Positions 1 to 13,000 of a stretch of 64,000 bases of DNA are shown piece after piece. This DNA is from Mercurialis annua. Lineage: Eukaryota > Streptophyta > Magnoliopsida > Malpighiales > Euphorbiaceae. Position 1 is the stretch's first letter. Every line of letters begins with the position of its first letter. The notes beneath the pieces were generated by a model. It had not been told where the DNA came from, searched no databases, and saw nothing but the letters and a program-made list of their open reading frames with translations. The position numbers were made by a program, and so were the translations under genes. The stretch lies in contig NC_065572.1 in NCBI RefSeq assembly GCF_937616625.2, positions 75,762,653-75,826,652 of the forward strand, written 5' to 3'.

Positions 1-406
1 GAAGCTTTCGGACCCTACTTTCTTACAACTTTATTAGGATACTTTTTTTAAGTGTATTTCACTCCTGAAAAATCGACCAGGAGTGTTTCAAATCTAACAA
101 TAATGATTGAAGTAGTAATACCATAAATTTAAGCTGCAAAAGTTAAATTTATGAATAAATTTTTCAAATGAGGACACAATTCGACGCATTTGTTTTGTTC
201 AATTTCTAAACATACTATCAAACGATGTCAACAAATGTAACTAATTGAACAGTATAAGATTTATCATTTTGTATAGAAAAAGAATTATTTTATAAAATTC
301 GCCATTTGGAAAAAATATAAACCATATAAAGTAGATAAAATTTATACATAGGGTAGAGAAGAAAAAAATAAAAAATAAAAATATTAATAGTATATGATAA
401 ACATTT
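1..406. other. AT-rich DNA left of the first retrotransposon
   Basis: No open reading frame, RNA gene or repeat boundary can be supported here. The last five bases (402-406, CATTT) are the left copy of the target-site duplication of the Copia element that follows. Confidence 0.6.
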
Positions 407-2398
407 TGTTAGTAGTATGTGCCCTAGGGCCATTTGATCATGTATATTTGTAGAATTAATCCCAATGGCAAAGATATATATGTTCTATTTGAACTAAGTG
501 TCTCATCAACTAAGTGTTCATTTATTACGTATTGTCCTTATCACATTGTGATAGAATCTATTCTTAAGGTGTTAAGAATATGAGTGACAGATTCTATTAT
601 ACAAGTGATCTAAATAACCGTTCACGATCGATGGGGTCCTACGAATAAGGGCATCGCATTATCCCGGAAAGATCGTCACCTCTGTTTATTCTCCTGATTA
701 GTAAAGAGTTACTAATTATAGGAAGTAGTGAGTCTCATACTACTTGATGGGGATCAGAATAAACATGTGGACACTCAAGGTGTTGAGTGAGTCGAATAAG
801 TGACGCTAGATGACTTATACATGGTAATTCATCAAAGTCAATTTAATGTCATCTAGTTCATAATTGTACATATGTCCTTTGACTTGCGGTGACACTATCT
901 TGTATATAGGTGATTAGAGTTTGATACTCCTTAACCCTAGATCTTTCATGAGCTAGGGCCGCGGGATGTGTTGGCTATAATTAGTTGTATATGGAGATAG
1001 GGGTTTAACCTAGAAAGGATTCATCACTCTGGATGAACGGAGACAAGATTCTATGCTACCTCGAATTGTTCTTGATGGATGATAAAACCTGCGCAGGTGT
1101 ATATGACTTACTTAGAAAGTTGTTTCTAGTGGAAGTCATATTTATCAAGAACTAGAACTGAGAGATGAGGTCATATGATCAAGACAAACAGTGTTTGACT
1201 TAACCGTGACACTAGTCGAGATTGGAATCTAAGATGAAGGGAATTCTGAGTGTACGGTAATTATGAACATTGGTTCAAAAAGAATGCATCGAAACATTCA
1301 TCTCTATTTGGGGGTCGTGATATGTTGCTAGACGTCACTCTCGATCTACGAGAATTAATAATTAAATGGGATTTAATTATTTAATATAAGAAAGGCGTTT
1401 CTTATGTCTCTCGTTGCCATATAGATGTGAACCTAGTTAGTCACACACAATAGAGTGTGCAACCGATTGAGTTTACGAAAGATCGATTTCATATAGATAC
1501 TAGCATATCTCGGAAATTAATCTAAGATGAAAAACAAGTACAAATTAGGGACTAATTTGTAAGAGTTATAAATTAGTAAGAACGTAATTGTACTATGTCC
1601 AAGTTAATTAGGGAATAATTTATAAGAGTTATAAATTAGTAGGAACCTAATTATATTTTAACCAAGTTTTATGATTAAAAGGTTTAAGTAATTAATTAGT
1701 GTAATTAATGATACTTAAATCATTAATCATAAGCTAATGGAATGATGATGTCATGGGGATAATGCAATGAGATAAGCCTATGTCATATGTGTGATGTCAT
1801 ATGATGACATCACTTATATGATGTCACCTATGTGATGTCACCACATGAAAGGTGTCATGTGGTGGCAACACCTTTGCTTGGTGTGTGACACCTAGCATGC
1901 AAGGTGTTGCATTCTTAAGACATGCTCTAACCTATAAATAGAGCATGTCCTTGCTCATTTCACTACACCACACAACACACATCTCACTACAAAGTTGTAG
2001 AGAGAGAAAGCACTTGAAGGAGTTCAAGTATTCATCAATCACGGGAAAAACTTGGCGACGTTTTTCATACATCCGAGCAAGGTAGTGATCGCGGCGAGAG
2101 TTTGAGCTTAGGGCTGCTCGGCAAGAGGAACTCTTGCAGGATTACTTCAAGGCGAGGATTCAATCGGACGCATACTCGTGTGGACGAGCTTGAGGTCGCC
2201 GTACTTTCGGGACTACAAGAATCGTTGGAGAATCGACATAGGTATTCTTCTTACGATTCCTAGATGCGTGCTTTAATTAATAAATGATACGACGATCCAT
2301 TTGTTGTTGATATGATCAACTTTAGGATCCGGATTGTTGGAATTTCGATTTTGAATTGAAATATACGATTCGGACCCGCGCCTCCCGCTGCGCCAACA
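407..2398 (+). repeat. 5' LTR of Copia element 1 (1992 bp)
   Basis: It starts TGTTAGTAGTATG and ends GCGCCAACA. It is unusually long for Copia. A clear TATA box (TATAAATA, 1933-1940) sits in the context CTAACCTATAAATAGAG, which places the likely transcript start and R region in the last ~430 bp. Just upstream (about 1790-1850) is a cluster of short repeats built on ATGATGTCA and TGATGTCACC, plausible enhancer-like sites. A line-by-line reading against the right LTR found one mismatch. Confidence 0.95.
1933..1940 (+). promoter_or_regulatory. TATA box in 5' LTR
   Basis: TATAAATA in a GC-flanked context inside the LTR. The identical motif recurs at 8882-8889 in the right LTR, where it could drive read-through transcription toward the 3' side of the EMS1 gene. 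Confidence 0.7.
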
Positions 2399-2399
2399 G

Positions 2400-2411
2400 T
2401 GGTATCAAAGC
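2400..2411 (+). other. Primer-binding site (initiator tRNA-Met)
   Basis: TGGTATCAAAGC begins one base after the 5' LTR. The standard plant Copia site is TGGTATCAGAGC, so one base differs. This supports priming by the 3' end of tRNA-iMet. Confidence 0.85.
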
Positions 2412-2689
2412 CACCGTATCATCGAGTATTAACGCTTTACGATTGAATAAATGTATAAATAATCATGGACTTAGGAATTATTATTGGGCATGTAATTTAT
2501 AATTCCGAGGGATTTTTTTTTTCAAGATGAACAAACGCTATTGTGATATTAATTACATTTGAATAAATTCTGTCTAGGAGATTGGTACTTAAGTGGTCCG
2601 CTCGTGACCCTCCAATCTATCCTGGGAATTTTTCTAATGTGATCATTTAACACAATACGTGATTCGCTTGTGCATTATGTTGTCATCAA

Positions 2690-2940
2690 CGGAATATGCG
2701 GAAAAAGCGAAACCCGAAAAAAAAAACCGGAAAAAAAAAATTAATATTTTTTTTTTCATAAAAAACAAAAATGCTGAAAAACGGGTTTTACACCCGGGAA
2801 AAAGTTTTCGGCCCGAAAGAAAAAAAAAAAAAAAAAATTTTTTCGTAAAAACTGAAATGCTGAAAAAGGGGTTTTACAACCGGGGAAAAAGTTTCCGACT
2901 CGAAAAAAAAAAAAACGTAAAATAAAAAATAAATTTTTTT
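2690..2940 (+). repeat. A-rich low-complexity leader with a two-unit tandem repeat
   Basis: Long A and T runs surround two copies of a ~86-bp unit. They start near 2771 and 2857 and share ATGCTGAAAAA, then a GGGTTTTACA(A/C)CCGGG segment, then AAAAAGTTT. The open frame across it is rich in Lys and Asn because of the A runs and does not resemble a gag protein. Confidence 0.6.
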
Positions 2941-3899
2941 TTTCGAGGATCAGCGATCGGTTGAGGCTTTCGGAGGTTCTAGGACGATTCCTCTATACCT
3001 AAAGAAAGCAGATATTACATAGTGAATGATTAGAGAATCATTTCCGAGATATGTAATAGTTTGCTCATTCTTTTGTGGCTAAAGAATGAGACCTAGGAAG
3101 TCCATGATCATACATGTGTGATTGCATGATTAATTTTAGCTTTAATATGTATGAGATGCATGCTAAAATGTATTGTGTGTTTAGTGAGACCTGAATAACT
3201 TAAAAACCCTAAGAAATCTTCCTAAAAGTTAAAAGATTAAGTTTATATTGATTAATCATTAAATTGTTTATCAATGGCTCTCCATTGGAGCAATAAACTA
3301 ACACGCTTTGAGTTATCATCTTGTCGGCTATGGATACATAGGGGTGAGATGATATCGTCAAGAGATGTTGTTGAGTTTATTGTAAAGCATGAGATGTTAC
3401 GGGTGTAGTCGATATAATATACGGCGAGAAAGGCAATTAGGCGTACCTGAGTCGTATATTATTCAAATCGATACATCTTAGTTGATTCAATGGGTTAAAC
3501 TTAACTAATGTGGAAACCTAAGAATAGCATTAAGTACTTGAGGGTGAAAGCATTAGGAGCCGGAAATGATTGAACCTCATATGAGATATGATGAACAAGT
3601 AATTGTTCACTTATATATCATTTTGATCCCAAGAATAGCATTAAGTACTTGAGGGAAAGATAAATGAATATAAGAATTCAATCACCCACTTGAAATCTTT
3701 TCCAACAAAGATTCACGTTTCCTATTTTGGAAGTGTAGGATTCGAAAAAGATAGTGGGAGGCCATCTTGATAAAGACCAAATCATTATGGTTAAATATAC
3801 AAAATAACAATAATACTAATTAGAGATCTTTGCTATCTAAGGGATAATAAAATTAAATAGAATCCTTTTAAGTGACATTCACGATAGTAATCGGCTAGT

Positions 3900-6800
3900 G
3901 GTTTAAAACCATTTTTTTTATTGATTAAGATATTTAGATGCCTCCAAGGCTATTGCGAAAAAGAAATGCACATTGGTTAACAAAGAAAAGTGTTTTCGTT
4001 TGTTAAGATGTAGGACAATATAAGTCATAGCCGGAAATATTTGGAATATTTAAAAGGCGGTTTGGTCAATAAAAGAAATTGTTTCTTTTGTCAAAACAAA
4101 AGACATTGAAATGGAAATTGTATTAAGTATTGTGAATACTTAAAGGGCAATGACGAGAGGAACGACAATTCCATCAAGAATGTGTCTATCTCATGTTCCA
4201 ATGTCAATTGCTCATTTAAAAGCTTAGGTATTGGATACCGATGCTAATTCTCACATTTGTTTATCTTTTACGGATTTAGTAAAAGTGAGAAATAAAGGAA
4301 AAAGATGAAGTAATCTTAAATCTCGGGAATGACGCAAGCGTTGCGACAAGAGCTATAGGATCAACTTCAATTTTCTTAAATAAACATAAGTTGTACTTAA
4401 ACAAGTTTTTTTGTACTTACCCAATATATATAGAAATATCATATCCGAATTTATATGACAAATTTGGTAGTTGATTTTCTATTTACAAAGGATGTTTGTA
4501 GTATTATGTTTGATAATACGGAGTTGGGTATGGATATGTACAAAATGTTCTTTATGACTTGAATAAAGATGTTTAATGCAAAAGATGTTTTGGAAATTAA
4601 TACCATAAGTAATCAAACTTCTAAACAACTTTGGCATTTATAATTAGGACATATTGCAAAAGATAGACATAACAAGTTAGATAGGATGGGAATCTTGAGC
4701 AATCAAGATTTTGCATCTCTTCCGATTTGTGAGTCGTATCTTAAAGGCAACATAGCCTGATTATTCTTTGTGGGACAAAGAGGTAGAGCTAAAGCCGTTT
4801 AAGAGATCATACATAGTGATGTATATGGTACGTTTAAAGAAACGGACCAAGGTAGATACTTATACTTCATTTTCTACATCGATGATTTATCACGATATAG
4901 TTAAGTTTGTCTTATGAAGAACAAACATGAAGATTTTGAAATGTTCAAATGACTTCAAGAATGAAGTAGAAAACCAAATTGGAAAAGGTATTAATACTTT
5001 ACGATGTGATCGAAAAGGGAAGAATACTTGAGTACATAATTTGGTATGTTCCTAAAAGGAATGTGGTATTATTTTTCAACTTACTCCTTGAGAACACCAT
5101 GGTTGAATGGTGCGTCTGTCAAGAAGGACGTATCGTACATTGTGGGAAATGATACGATCAAGAATGAGCTATATACTGACTTATCCATCTCGTTATAGGG
5201 TCAAGCACTTCTTACCGCAAATAAAATTCTAAATCAAATTCCAACTAAATCCGCTCCATACATACCTTATGAGATATGGTATGGAATAAAGTCTTAAGGA
5301 TGTTAAGATTTGAGGGTGTTCGGAACATATCATGTAACTTATATCCGATAAATTTGGAATCAAAATCAATCATGGAAAGATTATGTTGGATATCCTAAAT
5401 ACAGTTTAGGATATTGTTTCTATATTCGAACCGAACAAACAATCGTTGTTTATCGGTGGTAGTCTTTCTTAATAAAGCGTTTATTCAAGAGGGACACTAA
5501 GAAAGGAATATAGAATTAGATGAGGAGTCATCTAGTTACCAACAAAATAATGAATCAATGAAGATTGATCAAACCCACTAAAAGCCGGAGTTAGTAAAAG
5601 ATGTATCTACATTAACAACTCGAAGATTAAGTAGAGTATCTCGTCCACTGGAGAGAGAGATGGTTTTCCCACATGATAAACAAGAGTTGTTTAGTCATGG
5701 AGTAAAAGATCAAATGTTGATCCCTCTACTTATGAGGAAACTATATGTGATATAGATTCTTCAAAATTGGTTTGAAGGAATAAAATCTGAAATGGATTCC
5801 ATATAAAGAAACCAAATTTTAGGAGCTAGTCGATCCATCCAAAGGTATTATACCAATAAGGTTTAAATGGATCTTCAAGTGTAAAATTGGTACTAATGGA
5901 AAGGTGGAGACCTTTAAAGCTAAGCTTGTTGCAAAAGATTTTTGCTAGAGGCAAGAAGTTGTATTGTGAATACACTTTATTGCGGGTAGCCATGCTTAAG
6001 TTCATCAAGATTTTTCTTACCAAGGCTACACATTTAGATTTTGTGGTTAGACATGTGAATGTAAGAACCACATTCCTTAATGGTTAAATTAAGGAGTATA
6101 TCTATATGGAACAAGTCGAGGATTTTGAATCCGAAGAAGGTTCCAAGACGTGTAAGCTAAAATGATCCCTAGTGGATGAAAAGAAAGCTTCGAGTTTCAT
6201 CGTCTTGATAAATCCGTAAGAAGTTACGAATTTATCAAAAACGATGATAAACCCAATGTTTACAAGAAGGTTAGTGGGAGCAGACTCACTTTCATGATCT
6301 TGCATGTAGATAACTTATTACTAATAAATAATAATATCGGAATGTTAACTTTTGTAAAACTTTGGTTTATCTAATACGTACTCCATCAAAGACCTCGGAG
6401 AGGTAGCCTAAATTCTCAGTATTAGACTCTATAGAGATAGATCTAAGAGAATAATTGGTTTCTCCTAAAGGCTCTTCTTAGAAAAGATATTGAAGTAGTT
6501 CAATATGGAAGTTCTAAGAGAGGATTGATACTAGTTAGGCATAAAATTCTTCTTTCAAAGGGAGTGTCTTCCGAAACTTCTGAAGAAAGAAAGAATCTAG
6601 AAAAGATACCATAAGCTTCGGCAATTGGTAGTCTGAGGTATGTGTTGCCACATACAAAGCTAGAAATTGTCTATGCGGTTAGTGGGACTAATCGGTTTTA
6701 ATCCAATCTATGTTGAGAACATTGGATGGTTGTTAAAGGTATCATTAAGTACTTTTATAGAACTAAAGATATGATATTAACAAATGGAGAACGAGATTTT

Positions 6801-7210
6801 TAAGTAGACCGTTTTACAGATTCTGATTAATAATCAGATATGGATAATAGAGAGTCTATCTCCAGATTCATATTTATCTATAATGAAGGAGTAGTGAGCT
6901 AGCAGTGTTCTAAGCAAGAATCAACTCCATACTCCATTATAGAAGCCGAGTATATTATGACATGAGATGTCGTAATAGAAGGTGTTTGGATAAATTAGTT
7001 TATAACTGAACTAAGTACGGTTTTCTTCCATTAAGTCGAAAGTTCCTCTTTTCTGCGACCACAATGGTGCTACTGCCCTAGCAAAGGAAACCGGGTCTCA
7101 CAACTTATCCGAACATAAGGAAAGGCATTATCATATTATCTAAAGAAATTGTTGGAAAGAGAAAATTGTTTCTCTAAAAGATAGCATTAGCCAATAACAC
7201 GGCTAACCCA
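3900..7210 (+). pseudogene. Degenerate Copia gag-pol of element 1
   Basis: Recognisable pieces occur in the Copia order, with many stops and frame changes between them. A protease core reads VLDTDANSHIC near 4227-4260. The GAG-pre-integrase motif reads LWHL-stop-LGHI near 4629-4660. An integrase stretch with HSDVYG lies near 4812, followed by FYIDDLSRYS near 4870. A reverse-transcriptase segment reads VRHVNVRTTFLNG near 6050-6086, where intact elements have [16 protein letters not shown] near 6302 stands for the YVDD catalytic box. The RNase H region (6900-7110) includes SKQESTP, EAEYI and CDHNGATALAKETGSHN, and ends in a relic of the DPLTKP motif near 7205. A gag upstream of the protease is barely recognisable. 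No functional product is possible. The short open frames in 5826-6305 are scraps of this RT. Confidence 0.85.
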
Positions 7211-7222
7211 CTAATAAAGCCC

Positions 7223-7297
7223 ATGACTTGGAGTCAGTAAGGTTTATATGACTTAGAGTCATTAAGGTTTACATGACTTAGAGTCATTAATATTTAC
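7223..7297 (+). repeat. 25-bp tandem repeat, three units
   Basis: Three consecutive copies of ATGACTTRGAGTCAKTAA followed by GGTTTAY or a variant lie at 7223, 7248 and 7273, between the end of the RNase H relic and the polypurine tract. Confidence 0.8.
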
Positions 7298-7344
7298 ATC
7301 TTGTGAAGATGGGGCTTAGATATAGTTGTCAATGGCACTAGTGC

Positions 7345-7355
7345 AAGTGGGAGAT
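7345..7355 (+). other. Polypurine tract
   Basis: AAGTGGGAGAT directly abuts the TG of the 3' LTR. This is the usual plus-strand primer site of plant Copia elements. Confidence 0.8.
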
Positions 7356-9347
7356 TGTTAGTAGTATGTGCTCTAGGGCCATTTGATCATGTATATTTGT
7401 AGAATTAATCCCAATGGCAAAGATATATATGTTCTATTTGAACTAAGTGTCTCATCAACTAAGTGTTCATTTATTACGTATTGTCCTTATCACATTGTGA
7501 TAGAATCTATTCTTAAGGTGTTAAGAATATGAGTGACAGATTCTATTATACAAGTGATCTAAATAACCGTTCACGATCGATGGGGTCCTACGAATAAGGG
7601 CATCGCATTATCCCGGAAAGATCGTCACCTCTGTTTATTCTCCTGATTAGTAAAGAGTTACTAATTATAGGAAGTAGTGAGTCTCATACTACTTGATGGG
7701 GATCAGAATAAACATGTGGACACTCAAGGTGTTGAGTGAGTCGAATAAGTGACGCTAGATGACTTATACATGGTAATTCATCAAAGTCAATTTAATGTCA
7801 TCTAGTTCATAATTGTACATATGTCCTTTGACTTGCGGTGACACTATCTTGTATATAGGTGATTAGAGTTTGATACTCCTTAACCCTAGATCTTTCATGA
7901 GCTAGGGCCGCGGGATGTGTTGGCTATAATTAGTTGTATATGGAGATAGGGGTTTAACCTAGAAAGGATTCATCACTCTGGATGAACGGAGACAAGATTC
8001 TATGCTACCTCGAATTGTTCTTGATGGATGATAAAACCTGCGCAGGTGTATATGACTTACTTAGAAAGTTGTTTCTAGTGGAAGTCATATTTATCAAGAA
8101 CTAGAACTGAGAGATGAGGTCATATGATCAAGACAAACAGTGTTTGACTTAACCGTGACACTAGTCGAGATTGGAATCTAAGATGAAGGGAATTCTGAGT
8201 GTACGGTAATTATGAACATTGGTTCAAAAAGAATGCATCGAAACATTCATCTCTATTTGGGGGTCGTGATATGTTGCTAGACGTCACTCTCGATCTACGA
8301 GAATTAATAATTAAATGGGATTTAATTATTTAATATAAGAAAGGCGTTTCTTATGTCTCTCGTTGCCATATAGATGTGAACCTAGTTAGTCACACACAAT
8401 AGAGTGTGCAACCGATTGAGTTTACGAAAGATCGATTTCATATAGATACTAGCATATCTCGGAAATTAATCTAAGATGAAAAACAAGTACAAATTAGGGA
8501 CTAATTTGTAAGAGTTATAAATTAGTAAGAACGTAATTGTACTATGTCCAAGTTAATTAGGGAATAATTTATAAGAGTTATAAATTAGTAGGAACCTAAT
8601 TATATTTTAACCAAGTTTTATGATTAAAAGGTTTAAGTAATTAATTAGTGTAATTAATGATACTTAAATCATTAATCATAAGCTAATGGAATGATGATGT
8701 CATGGGGATAATGCAATGAGATAAGCCTATGTCATATGTGTGATGTCATATGATGACATCACTTATATGATGTCACCTATGTGATGTCACCACATGAAAG
8801 GTGTCATGTGGTGGCAACACCTTTGCTTGGTGTGTGACACCTAGCATGCAAGGTGTTGCATTCTTAAGACATGCTCTAACCTATAAATAGAGCATGTCCT
8901 TGCTCATTTCACTACACCACACAACACACATCTCACTACAAAGTTGTAGAGAGAGAAAGCACTTGAAGGAGTTCAAGTATTCATCAATCACGGGAAAAAC
9001 TTGGCGACGTTTTTCATACATCCGAGCAAGGTAGTGATCGCGGCGAGAGTTTGAGCTTAGGGCTGCTCGGCAAGAGGAACTCTTGCAGGATTACTTCAAG
9101 GCGAGGATTCAATCGGACGCATACTCGTGTGGACGAGCTTGAGGTCGCCGTACTTTCGGGACTACAAGAATCGTTGGAGAATCGACATAGGTATTCTTCT
9201 TACGATTCCTAGATGCGTGCTTTAATTAATAAATGATACGACGATCCATTTGTTGTTGATATGATCAACTTTAGGATCCGGATTGTTGGAATTTCGATTT
9301 TGAATTGAAATATACGATTCGGACCCGCGCCTCCCGCTGCGCCAACA
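7356..9347 (+). repeat. 3' LTR of Copia element 1 (1992 bp)
   Basis: Same length as the left LTR and identical to it except for one transition (C423 on the left, T7372 here). It is followed by CATTT, the right copy of the target duplication. Confidence 0.95.
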
Positions 9348-9352
9348 CATTT

Positions 9353-10077
9353 ATTTAGGGAAAAGTAAAAAAAATAGAGAAATATACATTGTGTGTGTGT
9401 GTGTATTATTGTGCATACAATCTTCACTTTTAATTAATATGATATATAAATTTAATTTAAAAGTGAATTTATTTTTTATTTTTTAAAATATCAGTGACCG
9501 AAAAATAGCAAAAATTACTTGGTAGATTTTTTTTTTGTTCCATATTTGGGTTTGTCCTTTGAAGAGAAGTTAGGAGTATGGTTGTTTCTAAATGTTGGTT
9601 TAGCATAAAAAAGTGTGGAAGCTAATAAGGATGATTGGGCAATGAGAACATAAACGTGTATGATTAATGGATTCATAACTTGTAGTAGTTCTTGAATCAA
9701 TTTCCTCAATGGTGAATTTTGTAATTGCTGGTCAGTACAGTAAAGATTATCAATAGCAGTGAAGCTCATATTTAGAATGTGGTATTTTTGATTGCAGTGT
9801 AAATCATACTCCTAATGCGGTGTCAGCCTTTGATAGAGTCCATATTAGGCTCAAAACGGAACCAAATATGTAGAAGCGGCAGATTTTATAGAGTTAGGTT
9901 TTCTCTTACTGCAAACAGGCCATGGCCCTATAGTTGAATACTTGCATCACAATTTATCTTTTACAATATGGATTACAACGGAACCCTAAAGTTAACAGTC
10001 GTCAAATTAGATTAGCCTACTGAGAAACTAACAGCTTCAGATTTTGACAGAGTTATTGCAGCAACCAGCAAACTCCA
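9353..10077. other. Intergenic region 3' of EMS1
   Basis: AT-rich, with a short GT microsatellite (9391-9404). The part nearest 10077 is presumably the 3' UTR of the EMS1 gene on the minus strand. The small frames here have no recognisable content. Confidence 0.5.
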
Positions 10078-13000
10078 CTAGAACTTATCACCTTTAATCC
10101 CTTTCAATAACTTGAGTACCTCCAGCATAGTGGGCCTGTCAGCAGGATTATCACACAGGCAATAAGATGCAATTTTCAGCACTTTAATCATCATCTTCTT
10201 TGATTCCGCATTGGCCACCGTAGGATCAAGAACATCAGCTGCCTGACCTTTCTTCATCTTTTGGAACACCCAACCAACTAGATTCCCTCCTTCTACCTCT
10301 TTGAAATCAGGCCCTGTAGGCTCTTTCCCAGTCACCAACTCCAGCAGTATAACACCAAAGCTGTAGACGTCTCCTCTCGTCGTGGACCTTCCGCTCTGTC
10401 CGTACTCCGGTGGAATGTAGCCAAATGTCCCAGCTATATCAGTACTCACATGCGTCTCACATGCACTGATCAGTCTGGCAAGCCCGAAGTCGGCCACTTT
10501 TGGTTCAAATTCTCCATTAAGCAAGATGTTGCTGGCCTTGACATCCCTGTGTATGATGTGAGGGATGAATCCGTGGTGAAGAAAAGCTAGCCCACGGGCA
10601 GAGCCAGTCGCAATCTTGTAGCGTTTTGTCCAATCCAGGACTTCAAGGGGGCCACTTCGGTTTCTTAGCCAGCTGTCTAAGCTTCCATTTACCATATACT
10701 CGTACACCAGCAGCTTTTCCTCACCAAAGGAGCAGTATCCGAGCAATGGAACCAAATTCTGATGCTTTACCTTGCCCAGGGTCTCCATTTCAGCAACAAA
10801 TTCACGGTTACCCTGTGTTTTGGCTTCGCTTAGCTTTTTGACTGCAACTGTTTTTCCATCAGGCAAGGTGGCCTTGTATACTGTACCAAATCCTCCATCT
10901 CCAATGATGTTTGTCTTGCAGAAGTTATTAGTGGCCTCAAGAATATCAACTAAGGTTATTTTCAGAAGAGGACGCTCAAACATAGCTATGTTGATGCTTA
11001 AAGGTTCCTTTGATCTGCTGCTACTTAATAAGAAAAGGTGTTGATCCATAAAACTGCTCAACTTGCTTTCTTCAGTGTCCTCAGGATCACCCCGTCTGCT
11101 ACCTCTCATGCTCCAGCTTCGTAGTGCAAAAGCTACAGTAAGAATGATAATCATGCATCCAACAGCTATCCCTGCATATCCCCAGGCATTTAGCAAAGTT
11201 AACCTGCCAAAGCTTCTGATTCTACACTCTGAACCTATAATTCTGCCGCACAAATTTTTGTTGCCAGCAACTGAAACTTTTGATAGGCTTAAGCAGATAC
11301 CATTTCTGGGGACAGGACCTTCCAGACTGTTTTCTGATAAATTCAGATAAAACAGGTTATCCAAGGTGCATATTTTCTCTGGAATCTGCCCAGACAATCT
11401 ATTCCCAGAAACATCAAAATATTGAAGTTGCATTAAATCCCCAAGCTCTGCAGGAATCTCTCCGGTAAGCTTATTTCCATGAAAATCCAAGTACGTCAAG
11501 TACGACAGATTGCACAAAGATCGGGGTAATCCCCCATCAAAGAGATTATTACTCAAATTCAAAGTTTCTATCTTCCATGCCATGGGATCAGACAAGAGCT
11601 CATCTATAGAACCAGAAAGCCTGTTCTGCTGAACATAAAGCCCGACAAGATTCAGCATATGCGACAGAGATGAAGGAAGCCGACCCACAAGCTCATTATT
11701 GCTTATATCTAAATGAGTAAGTTCTTTCAAGTTGCCAAAACTAAGAGGAATCGAGCCATACAACTTATTACCTGTCAAGTTCAGCTTCACTAAACTACCC
11801 AAGTTACCTAAACTTTCAGGGATGATACCTGAGAGCTGATTTTTTCCCAGATACAAACCTTGAAGCTTAGTAGAGTGCCCAACCTGTGGTGGAATATGAC
11901 CACTTAAAACATTTCCGGATAAATCCAAGGTTGTAAGATTACTTAACCTAGAAAGTGATCCTGGAATTGCACCAGAAAGCATGTTATCATTAATTAGTAG
12001 ATTAACTATTACCACAAGGTTCCCCAATTCCTCAGGTATTGAACCAGACAGCATATTATGAGATAAATCAAACACTCCATGGTGTTGAAGAAAGCTCGAG
12101 TCAGGTATATTAGCCTCTCGAAAATACGTAGAAGGCTTTGAAGGAATAGACCCGGACAAATTATTGTGAGAAAGAACCAAGCACTGCAACTCAACCAAAT
12201 CTACGAGTTTGTCAGGAATTGACCCATTCAGCCTGTTATTTCCAAGGTCCAATGTAGTTAGTGAAATGCAATCTCCTAGCTCATCAGGAATATTACCTTC
12301 CAGAAGATTAGAATTCAAGTTAAGAACAGAAAGAGAAGTCAGATATCCAATTTCCTTAGGAATAGTCCCGATCAACATATTACTGCTAAGAACTAGCCTC
12401 TGCAATTCAACAGCATTCCCAATCTCCATAGTCAGAGAGCCCTTTAACAGATTATTTGAAGCAGAGAATTCCATCAAGGTGGTGGACTTCCATAGACTCA
12501 AAGGTATTGCACCTAATGAAAAATGTCACACAAACTCACTAATTGAGTAAATTCCCTGAAATGTATTTATGAAAATAAATTAAACAAAGGCGTAAAAATA
12601 AATTGAGGTGTTGCACCTGTGAAATTGTTGGAATCAAGGTCAAGAACCATCAAAGGAAGCTTTGCCAGGTAGTCAGGAATCGAACCAGTAATCTGATTAT
12701 TAACCAAAACCAGCTGAGTCAAGTTAGCACACTTCAAAAATGCATCTTCAATTGTTCCAGAGAAGAAGTTTCCATCGAGATCAATCTCCATAAGCGACAC
12801 AGCATTGCAGAGCTCTCCTGGAATTGTCCCGGTCAAAAGATTATTACTTAAACTGATATGCTTTAAGGATGAACAATTCCCAATTTCAGGTGGCAATCTC
12901 CCGGAAAACTCGTTACTCGAAAGAAAGAGCCACTCCATCTGATCCCATCCCCCAATCCAGGACGGCAACGACCCAGAAAGCTGATTCTTTTCGGCAGAAA

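Larger units (their letters stand above)
407..9347 (+). mobile_element. Ty1/Copia LTR retrotransposon, recent insertion with decayed coding region
   Basis: The element runs from LTR (407-2398) to LTR (7356-9347) and begins TG and ends CA. A perfect 5-bp target duplication, CATTT, lies at 402-406 and 9348-9352. A primer-binding site follows the left LTR and a polypurine tract precedes the right one. The internal order protease, integrase, reverse transcriptase, RNase H is that of Copia. The LTRs match at all but one position (C423 versus T7372), so the copy is recent, yet every pol domain carries stops and frameshifts. I infer that it was mobilised by proteins from another element. It lies about 730 bp beyond the stop codon of the EMS1 gene. 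Confidence 0.95.

Noticed and set aside
5826..6305. Small genes within the first Copia element
   Set aside because: They are leftovers of the decayed reverse transcriptase frame (VRHVNVRTTFLNG) between stops.
10626..12550. Plus-strand open frames opposite the EMS1 exon
   Set aside because: They are antisense shadows of the LRR-kinase coding sequence with no domain content.
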